Assembly (NCBI GenBank): GCA_030710515.1 | Contig: JALBCR010004079.1 | Coordinates: 1 to 64,000 of the forward strand | Direction of reading: 5' to 3' | DNA: 64,000 bases | DNA from: Abscondita cerata | Taxonomy: Eukaryota; Arthropoda; Insecta; Coleoptera; Lampyridae | Shown: positions 56,638-64,000 of the stretch, one piece after another | Layout of the letters: every line of letters begins with the position of its first letter | Numbering within the stretch: position 1 is the stretch's first letter | The notes under the pieces: generated by a model | The model's database searches: none | What the model was told of the DNA's origin: nothing | Seen by the model: the letters and a program-made list of their open reading frames with translations, nothing else | Translations under genes and position numbers: made by a program

Positions 56638-56752
56638 TGTTGTATATTGAGTTATAAACAAATACCTTTATAAGGTTTTATTAAACGTAAAATAACACAC
56701 GTCAAACGACATTAAATTAAAATAATTCTGTATAATAATATAAAATATTACA
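56638..56752 (-). repeat. 5' LTR (115 bp)
   Basis: Begins TGTTGTATATTG and ends TATTACA. Matches the two halves of the left LTR. Very short for a Gypsy LTR. Confidence 0.8.
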
Positions 56753-56769
56753 ATCTCTAAATGGTTTTT

Positions 56770-57650
56770 TCCCTCAAGCCGTCTACCACTTATGGTTCCG
56801 GATGCACTGCAGCCTAAAAGGCTTATTGTGCTTTCCTTGGTTGTTAATCGACGTATCCAAATTCAATACCCTGCACTAATAGGTGCAGGTCGTTGGGTGG
56901 ATACGTATTTAACTCTTTTGGTACTATTTTGTTGCGCCCAAAAATGAACTGTCCTTTACCATCCAGCACCTTGTAACTGCACAATAAGTGCAGTACTGTT
57001 TCGTGAGCGCTTCTACATAGTCAACAATTGGTGTCTCCAGTGAATCTCCCGATTTTCCGCAGGTATTCTTTGACGGCCATGTGACCCGTTAGGAGCCCTG
57101 CCGTGGTTTTTAACTGTGCCCGACTTAACGTTATTAGTTTAGCCGTTTGTTTCACGTAAAGTTCGGTAATCATACATTTACTGTGTATTAGGCCTGGTCT
57201 TGATGTCCAGTATGCCTTATGTTCTTTGCGAGTCCATTCGCTGACTGCTAAGCGACTTGACTTTTTTGTTATGGCCAAGGCTGGTTCTGACCCAACGTAA
57301 AGCGTTGAGGCTCCCTGCCTTGCTAGCTTGTCAGCTTTAATGTTCCCTACAATGCCCGAATGGCCAGGCTTAAAGAGCTCTCAGCATTGCTTGACTGTCG
57401 GACATAATATAGATACGTGGTAGTTCTTAGTTTTTGGACATTCAATAATGGCTAGAACTTGTGCTTGAAAAACAGTCGCCCCCGTCTCTGATTTAGAGCC
57501 ATCCGTGTACCAGTCTTTTAAAATTTTTTTTGTAAAGTCTATCCAGTCATTCCGGTTTAGAATGACCACTTGAAAGAGTGCGTTGTCAATGCGCTTGGTC
57601 ACCATATGGTCAGACCCCATTTGAAGTAAGGGTCCTCCAATGTCTGCCAA
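56770..57650 (-). pseudogene. LINE remnant with RNase H domain
   Basis: On -, WYTDGSKSETGATVFQAQVL (57525-57465) is the start of an RNase H domain of the kind in I/R1/Outcast-type LINEs. SEWTRKEHKAYWT, LTGHMAVKEYLRKIGRFTGD and a Cys-rich end (CRSAHETVLHLLCSY, about 56970-57010) follow. Frames break at least twice. The LTR element lies just past its 3' side. Confidence 0.75.
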
Positions 57651-57672
57651 ATGTCTTATGTGAGGAGTGTCA

Positions 57673-57875
57673 GTTTTGATACTGGCATTGCTTCCTCTTT
57701 AATAAATATGTGCAAAGGGGGTAAGGACTAGCATTGCTTCAAGTGCTGCACCAATGCTAGGCCTTACCGTTTTGCACATAAATTTATTAAAGGGGAAGCA
57801 AGGATCGCGGCATACAGGCTTCAGTTATCCTCAGCCAGTATCAAAGCTGACTCTAACTCTAAATGGTTAGAATAG
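57673..57875. repeat. inverted repeat upstream of the second V-ATPase E gene
   Basis: GCTTCCTCTTTAATAAATAT and GTGCAAAGGGGGTAAGGAC (57690-57729) match inverted to 57758-57799. GATACTGGC (57678) and GCCAGTATC (57834) form an outer pair. Confidence 0.75.
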
Positions 57876-58090
57876 TATTTCTTAAAAGAGTTACTCCAGG
57901 TAGACATAGCATTGGCTTTTTTGCGACGCACCCTATTTTAAAAAGGAAATTTGTAGACTAAAATGCGCGCATGTATTAAAACCGAAACAGCAAGAAGGGT
58001 GCCATCGAATTATTTAAAAAACTGAAATACGTCAATTTAACGTCAAAAACTAATTGTCTTACATTTTATTAGTTTAAAACCATTTTGAAA

Positions 58091-58911
58091 ATGTGTATTG
58101 TAGCTGATTCAGACATACAAAAAGAAGTAAACTTCATTCATTATAGTTTCCTTTCTATGCTTATTAATTACAGTTAGACCTAATGATAGCTGTAATCGAC
58201 CAAGAAGCGAACGAGAAAGTGGAAGAAATCGAAGTAAAAATGGAAGAAGAATTTAAAACGAAGAAAAATAAGATTTCTGAACAAGAAATTTGCGTTATTC
58301 GTGAGTATTACAAGAAAAAAGAAGAAAATGTTAAGATGCTCGAGTCAATGTAATGCTTATGTAGTCATGTAACACACACTTATTTTGTTAACTTGCAGAA
58401 AGTTTTCAAATATGTCTAATCAAGTCAGGCTAAAAGTACTCGAGGCCCAAAACGAGAAAGTTCAATCACTGTTAAGTGATCTTACGAACCGATTAAGCGA
58501 AATAACGTTAGACCCAGAGAAATATTGTGAGGTGTTAGAAAAATTGTTATTACAAGGAATATTACGAGTATTTAATTATATACGGGATAAATATTTGTAT
58601 ACAATGTGTTACAGCTTTTAGAAAACAAAGTCACAATACAAGTAAAAAAAGAGGATTTGGAACTAACCTTGAGTATCTTACCAAGTGTAATAAAAAAATG
58701 CGAAAAATATTTAGGTAAAGTTCAAATAAGGGTCGATTCAAAATATTTACCTAGCGATATTACGGGAGGGGTTAAAATAAGGTCTAGGCAAGGACATATT
58801 AAGTTGAACAATACGTTGGAGTCCCGTATGACTTTGATTTCGTCACAACTTTTGCCAGAAATTCGTAATACTTTGTTTGGACCGAATCCGAATAGATATT
58901 TCAAGGATTAA
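58091..58911 (+). CDS. V-type proton ATPase subunit E, second diverged copy
   Basis: Exons 58091-58126, 58174-58349, 58399-58567 and 58615-58911: 678 nt, 225 residues. Exons 2 and 3 (176 and 169 nt) have exactly the lengths of those in Vha26 at 45718, and the intron phases are the same, so this is a DNA-level duplicate, not a retrocopy. The family signature is kept (AVIDQEANEKVEEIE; LPSDITGG; SRQGHIKLNNTLESRM; TLFGPNPNRYFKD), but much of the surface differs. The first exon (MCIVADSDIQKE) is one codon longer, and exon 4 two codons shorter. No stops or frameshifts, so it looks functional. In insects such duplicates are often tissue-restricted; nothing here shows that directly. AATAAA at 58922-58927. 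Confidence 0.94.
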
Positions 58912-60179
58912 TTTGTTGTACAATAAAGTTTATTATTTTGAATACATTTTTTTCTGCTAAATCTTTAAAAATAAAAATTGGTTTTAGTTACAGAGTACGG
59001 AAATAGTACCGAAATAGATATCAATAGGTTGTTTCCTATATCATAACAAATTTTATTTGGGGGCTGAGATCTGAATGCCCATTGATCGCACGTCATGATA
59101 AATCTGAAACGGAAATGAATACGTTACTGTCGCGTTAGTGCAGTCTTGGCCCGTATCTCCACAATTAGAGCCCTAAACAAAATTTGCAGGTATCCACTCC
59201 ATTTGTCAACTACGCAGGGATAATGAAATTCTTGTAATATGGAACTACATAGACACAATATATGCACCCTTTTGGCCAAATACAATAAAGCTTTTCGAAA
59301 ACAAAATTAATAAAAAATCCAAATCCTTTCCTGCAAATACAGAAAAATCCTTTTAAGTCTATCTCTACCCAACTCAATCTTTGAAGTATACAAACATTTC
59401 ATACTACAACGACCAGACAGAAATGTATTAAGAAAGGACTGCATATCTAACACTTTAGAAATGAGCGCTCTGTTTCACCACTCTCATCGTACGAGTAAAA
59501 CAAGGTCTTTCAATGCAAAACACAATATTGATCTCGTCTTTAAGAACTGAACTTACACCAATCCGAAAATGACCTCGTAAATATAGAGTCCACGGGGATC
59601 AATACTACGACATCTATCTGAAACATTTTTTTGATGACCTTGTAAATATACATCTACCAACAAGATGGTATGAACCGGTACCGACATGAGGAACTTTGGT
59701 AAAACCTACTATTTCATAATTAAATTTCACATGGGTATGGAACTTTCAATAATTATCCGGTAAGGATTAATAAAAATTTTTTCACTTTGACGAATGTCAC
59801 AAATAGGTACATTTAAAAACCCTTTAATGTAGTATCTTCCATTATACTCTCATATATGCTTAATAACCATAAAAAGTAAAACAAGTGTCGTATATAGTCA
59901 AGGCTGTTCTTTATCACAAAAGGATCTTTGAACAACCTCCCACGGCTCACATCACCAACAACGCCCGCCTGAACACGAATTCAAATGATATTTTTTTTTG
60001 GCTGCGCTGAAAACTAATAGTTATCAGAAAGCAAAAACAAATACTGTTTCACTTACCTTAAGTTAAACCTACTCCCCATGTGTATTCCTTATAGTACTCC
60101 CATCGATGTGCATATTGACAAATGGCCTCGGACCTTAAAAGCGCGTACAACACAATCAAAATGGAAACACAGTTATGAT
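58912..60179. other. 3' flank and intergenic DNA
   Basis: Includes a polyadenylation signal at 58922-58927, 11 nt after the stop. The rest has no recognisable gene. Confidence 0.4.
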
Positions 60180-60980
60180 TTACCCACCTCTGTAAGATGA
60201 AAAAAAGTGTGAAAGTCCAAGAAGAATGACGAGATGGTTTGCAAAAATTTATCCAAGACACTAATAGAGTACAGTGTGAGGAATAAAGAATGTGCTTGGC
60301 GATGGATCACTTTCCAATACATTTTGAGTTTGGAGAAGTAAAATATAACGCAGTTTGGTGCAGAGGATCCATAACTGCAACGAGATGATGAAAAAGCCCG
60401 AAATCTCCGGGTCTCGATAGAGTCATGGACGATTTGTTCAGGTTTCAACAAGTACTAAGAAACTTTTGAAGTCAAATAGAGGGGAGGTGTGCAGCATAAC
60501 TGTTAAGATTACCAACAATGGTTCGGGCGAGAGAAGTTAATCTTACCGGCACTAAAATGTTTTTCAGATTTTCTATTATGTCAAGGAGGGAGGATATACA
60601 AATGAAAGTATTTTGATTATACTTGATGTTTGAAATGCCTTCAATAGTGTGCCATGCCCGAATGCAGTCATATCAATAAAGAGAGACTGTACTTACACAA
60701 TACGAAAAATATCACCTGAACAATACACACAATGAGAGTGCCAAGTGGTATGACAGTGAGATATTTTGGCATGTGGATCCAATGGATCGGAATTATAAAT
60801 GATCATCTAAGCAGAGTATGTGAAAAGGCGGAGAAAAGTAGGACGATAATGCTCAGCATGAGACAACCAACTTGTAGATGGAAAAAGATTTATGCAAGAA
60901 TGTTACCTCTTTTGACTTGTATCGGTTCTATATGGAGCTCCAAACTGGAGACTGTTAGAAAAAGAGTTTTTAATCAGTAA
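60180..60980 (+). pseudogene. decayed LINE reverse transcriptase
   Basis: LDVSNAFNSVP-like sequence (about 60625-60655) and, in the open stretch 60732-60980, VRYFGMWIQ then HLSRVCEKAEKSRTIMLSMR resemble the end of R1/Outcast-type LINE reverse transcriptases. The upstream part (about 60385: KARNLRVSIES) is very degraded. Assignment rests on a few motifs. Confidence 0.5.
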
Positions 60981-61068
60981 TTGGATTGTTCTTCGTTGAG
61001 GAGGGGCACCAAAAAACCACTATGACGATTTTTGGTGCCCCTCAACGAAGAACAATCTAATTACTGAT
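60973..61068. repeat. long hairpin (arms about 40 bp)
   Basis: TCAGTAATTGGATTGTTCTT, then CGTTGAGGAGGGGCACC (60975-61011) is complemented by GGTGCCCCTCAACG and AAGAACAATCTAATTACTGA (61034-61067), with only one mismatch and a 3-nt bulge. Loop about 13 nt. Confidence 0.95.
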
Positions 61069-61077
61069 AATTTATAG

Positions 61078-61148
61078 AGTTTTTATAATGTTTGGCAACA
61101 TTTCGCATCATTTTATGATGCGAAACGTCGGCAAACTTATAAAAACAG
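61078..61148. repeat. second hairpin, adjacent
   Basis: GTTTTTATAATGTTTGGC..ACATTTCGCATCA pairs with TGATGCGAAACGTCGGCAAAC..TTATAAAAAC around a loop near 61111. Confidence 0.85.
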
Positions 61149-61835
61149 AAGTTTTTGTATCCTTCCGCTAATAGAAGGGTCCGTTAGGCAAAACAAACGC
61201 TCAATAGTTTTTATTAATATTAGTTCCTTACTTCTTGCGATCATGAAATCGTACAATTGGTTTTACGAAGCAGAAATGGGTCAGGGTTCAAATTGGGTAC
61301 GTGCGAAAAATTACTCATATATTGTGAATGTTTTTTAACTCTAGGAATGGACATAATGTGTTTAAGGTAATTACTTCTTTATTAGACAAAGGATTGATAG
61401 CTGGGACATTTGAAAATAATTAATTGCAATACATGACAAATAATTAAACCACATTTTTTTAAAGTGATTTAACTGCATATTAATTATGATGTTATTCAAC
61501 ATCGGGTAGTTGTTTGTTTGTTAAATAAAAAACAAAGTAAGTATCATAGTATATGCTCTTGAAGAGACACTTCCATACTACCGTGGTGTATGCAAGAGAG
61601 TCTACAAAAGGTTTCCACTCTTTTGAACAAAAATTAGGTCCGAAGGTTTTTATTGGTTAGAAGCTGATTTACAATACCTGAAAAAATGGTTTTGGTACCG
61701 TTAGAATAAAAAATGGTTTCGAATAAGTAAAATACCTGTTTATTAATGGCACGTACGTTCAGGTTTTCGAATGGTAATATACAGTTTCCTATCGGCAGCA
61801 TATGAAAAACTCTCTCATATGGGACACTCAGTAGT
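61149..61835. other. intergenic DNA, nothing recognised
   Basis: A+T-rich without coding resemblance or terminal repeats. Confidence 0.35.
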
Positions 61836-62060
61836 AGGAGTGTTTGGAGGGTTTTATTTTATTTACAAGCCCTGTTACTTCTTACTGCCGACGTTTCGGT
61901 CTCAGAGTGCAACCTCTATCAAGCCTGAAAGAATTGCCATTGACATACCCAAATATTTTAGATGCCTTAATAAAGGTCGCACTCTGCGACTGAAGCATCG
62001 GCAGTAACAAAAAATCAGGGGTTGTTGATGAAATAAAACCCTCGAACGCTCGTCGTGTAT
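61836..62060. repeat. imperfect palindrome with ACGTTTCGG motif
   Basis: GGAGGGTTTTATTT..TACTGCCGACG..GTCTCAGAGTGCAAC and its complement GTCGCACTCTGCGAC..CGGCAGTAAC..AAATAAAACCCTCG form arms of about 90 bp. On -, GACCGAAACGTC recalls the 3' core of Penelope ribozymes. Confidence 0.7.
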
Positions 62061-62884
62061 ACCGATTTATCAAATCCTAATTTAAGTCTCCGGATAAGTA
62101 AAATCTAGAAAACAGTCAGAAGTAGGTCGTGACGCCAAGTCCTTTCAAAAAACAAAACAGTTTGGAAAAAGTGATACTTCGGGTTTATTTAAAAATAGAT
62201 TGTCTTTCATTATCTTTGTACTAGGCGAAACTGACTCAAAAATTATTTTTCTCAGTTAAACTGGTTCATATCAAGTTCTTTATTTTTTGAGTTTAAAGTG
62301 TCAATTTCTCAAAGTATTGTACCCGAGTCATCTACAATGGTATGGCCTTCAGGAAATCATGGGTTGAGTTCTAAACACAAATTTAGCCGATGCATAAAAT
62401 AAGATTTATAGAACTAAAAGCTCTTTGGCTTTGGTTATAGTAAATATGAGTTATAGTAAATATGCACGATATTCAAGGTATTTTTAATTTCCAGTTTAAG
62501 AATGTCTTGTTCGAAATAGAGTTTGCAGATGTTACGTGTGATTTTTGCTGTACGATTTATTAATGACAATTTTATTACTAAATTGAAAAGCTTAATTTTT
62601 CAATATTGTTGGTGATTTGTTAACCCTTTTGCTTGTTACTCCTTGATAATAAAGAATCAATTAGTTAATATTGTATAATATTTACAAATTAGAATTTAAT
62701 GGGATCTCGAGATCAAATAATAGCATGTACAGATTGTACCGTAAATTACATATGAATTCAACAAATGAGAATAATACTAACCTGGGACGCGGGTGTCTCT
62801 TCCAACAAGGAAGGTGCTGGTTATTTATTTTTCCTCGGTTATACAGTGACCGGCAAAGAGTTTGCATCAAATCGGAATAGTTAT
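62061..62884. other. intergenic DNA, nothing recognised
   Basis: ORFs at 62671-62880 and 62682-62870 overlap on opposite strands and resemble nothing known. Confidence 0.35.
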
Positions 62885-63012
62885 TTTCCTAACAAGTGTG
62901 GAAAGTAGTAAATATCGTGCGAGTGCTAGATAGCTTCACGAGTGCGAAGCACGAGTGAAGATAAGCACGAGCACTGATATTGTTACTTTCCAACGAGTTA
63001 GGAACACTATTT
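62885..63012. repeat. palindromic element with central dyad
   Basis: TTTCCTAACAAGTGTGGAAAGTA and TACTTTCCAACGAGTTAGGAAC-like arms, with GTGCGAGTGCT/AGCACGAGCACT inside and a central perfect dyad CTTCACGAGTGC..GCACGAGTGAAG. Confidence 0.75.
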
Positions 63013-63580
63013 TTAGACGACTGCTTACATTTTTGTGAATAAAGGTTTTAAATGCCAATGTAATCATGACGGTTTTGATTTGGAGAGAAAATAGAAAATG
63101 TAAATCTTATTTTGATTATAAAACAGAAAATAATCAGCTTTGCAAACCTTCAAGCAGATGTGTTTGCTGGCTTGCATACCCAACTTACTCTTATAGTTTT
63201 CCTGCAAGTACAACTGATCCATAGATAAACGCAGAGGTTTAGATAGGAAACTCATATGGATGTATTGGGAATCGAATTATAATGATTGTGGACTTTTTCC
63301 TGCAACTGTTGTATCATAACTTGTAAATCAATACCAAAATAAATGGACGTGAATCGCGCTAAATGCACCACATTCCCCTAGTTTACTTTGCAGCGTTTGG
63401 TATTTCTGATTGTGCTATTGTTTGCTGACCTGTTATTTGAGCGTTAAAATAGAAATCCGATTTTTATATTGTTGTTAATTGTTCATCGTTATTTGTTGCT
63501 GTTATTTGTTAATTGTTATTGTTTTCGTTATTAGCTTATTACTGACACTTACTGATAGGTACGTACATTTTTCTAACATT

Positions 63581-64000
63581 TTATTGTGGAACACTATTGT
63601 AAACATTAATTGTAATATTATTATTGTTACAGTTGTAAAAATTTACAGGATGCTGGGCCTGGACATATCGTTCTGAGACTGTCATAGTATTATTACCCGT
63701 CGACTTTTCTATTTCGATGCAGGAAGATGTAGAAACCACAGGTTCGGGAACTGTCGATGATGAAGGTCTTGCTAATGTTGACCCCGATGCTTCGTTGATA
63801 GATCTTACAATTGTATTGGCAACTTTTATTTTATTTTGTACCGACTCATTAATGTATTCCTCAGCCACCGAAGTCGACTGCCATCCACCATGACGTTTGA
63901 GTGCGGTAATATCACCACCCGCATCGACTAATATGGTGGCTGAGGAACGCCGATAACAGTGGCCCGTGTAAGATTCAGGATTTTTGAGATTAAGGTAAGT
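63581..64000 (-). CDS. tyrosine recombinase, C-terminal end (partial)
   Basis: The frame is open to the window edge, so the gene continues beyond 64000; the GTG at 63868 is not a start. The visible part holds the tyrosine recombinase catalytic box: YTGHCYRRSS (His and Arg of the H-x-x-R pair), then KRHGGW (Trp in the second histidine/tryptophan position), then VAEEYI (nucleophile Tyr). The tail of about 95 residues is Asn- and Ser-rich and ends at 63583-63581. These enzymes cut and rejoin DNA. In animals they occur in Crypton transposons and DIRS/Ngaro retroelements and in domesticated genes; a Crypton-like origin is my first guess. All catalytic residues seen are intact. Confidence 0.85.
   Translation of the reverse strand, partial: TYLNLKNPESYTGHCYRRSSATILVDAGGDITALKRHGGWQSTSVAEEYINESVQNKIKVANTIVRSINEASGSTLARPSSSTVPEPVVSTSSCIEIEKSTGNNTMTVSERYVQAQHPVNFYNCNNNNITINVYNSVPQ

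Larger units (their letters stand above)
50828..56752 (-). mobile_element. Gypsy-type LTR retrotransposon with nested insertions
   Basis: Bounded by the 5-bp target duplication ATCTC (50823-50827 and 56753-56757). Both LTRs begin TGTTGTATATTG and end TATTACA in + orientation. Coding order on - is gag, protease, reverse transcriptase, RNase H, integrase, the Gypsy order; no envelope-like gene seen. A purine-rich tract (GTGGGGGTAAA on -) abuts the downstream LTR at 52782-52792, as a polypurine tract should. All reading frames are broken, so it is inactive. It carries a Tc1/mariner element in one LTR and a MITE in gag. Confidence 0.88.

Noticed and set aside
61092..61140. Hammerhead ribozyme in the second hairpin (CGAAACGTC)
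   Set aside because: The CUGANGA core and stem II are missing.
61274..61302. GGTTCAAATTGGG as a tRNA or SINE B box
   Set aside because: No A box, acceptor stem or cloverleaf could be built around it.
63581..63868. The 95-codon ORF as a separate small gene
   Set aside because: Its apparent start is an internal GTG; the frame continues upstream into the recombinase catalytic box.

Overview
The window is A+T-rich eukaryotic DNA with short spliced genes separated by dense, nested transposable elements. An insect odorant receptor, insect-type V-ATPase subunit E genes and an insect-type MED29 place it in an insect. The abundance of Tc1/mariner elements of a kind I associate with beetles makes a beetle most likely, though this is inference.

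Four host genes can be assembled exon by exon with consistent splice phases. (1) An odorant receptor on + (19229-26204, four exons, 382 residues). (2) MED29 (intersex), a Mediator subunit, on - (45307 down to 37809, four exons, 165 residues, with a 6.9-kb second intron). (3) Vha26, V-ATPase subunit E, on + (45718-46555, four exons, 226 residues), head to head with MED29 across about 410 bp. (4) A diverged second V-ATPase subunit E gene on + (58091-58911, four exons, 225 residues), with introns at the same positions and identical lengths for exons 2 and 3. Most MED29 exons are too short to show up as long ORFs.

Layout: 1-1.1 kb, remnant of an unnamed FEN1/XPG-like multicopy protein; 1.8-3.0 kb, foldback element; 5.9-12.9 kb, a nest of two hAT elements and a mariner; 13.3-14.5 kb, strand-asymmetric low-complexity DNA; 15.3-18.8 kb, repeats; 19.2-26.2 kb, odorant receptor with a repeat-filled intron; 27-37.5 kb, Tc1/mariner elements, MITEs and a Penelope fragment; 37.8-46.6 kb, the MED29/Vha26 pair, with transposon debris and a candidate hammerhead motif in the MED29 intron; 47-50 kb, nested MITEs; 50.8-56.75 kb, a Gypsy-type LTR retrotransposon bounded by a perfect 5-bp target duplication and carrying later insertions; 56.8-57.9 kb, LINE RNase H remnant; 58.1-58.9 kb, the second V-ATPase gene; 60-63 kb, LINE debris and palindromes; 63.6-64.0 kb, the C-terminal end of a tyrosine recombinase running off the window.

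The host genes are unrelated in function (smell, transcription, proton pumping). The only functional link the sequence suggests is the shared MED29/Vha26 promoter region. No rRNA, tRNA or CRISPR array was seen. Coordinates of element ends come from reading terminal repeats by eye. Frames of decayed elements are approximate.
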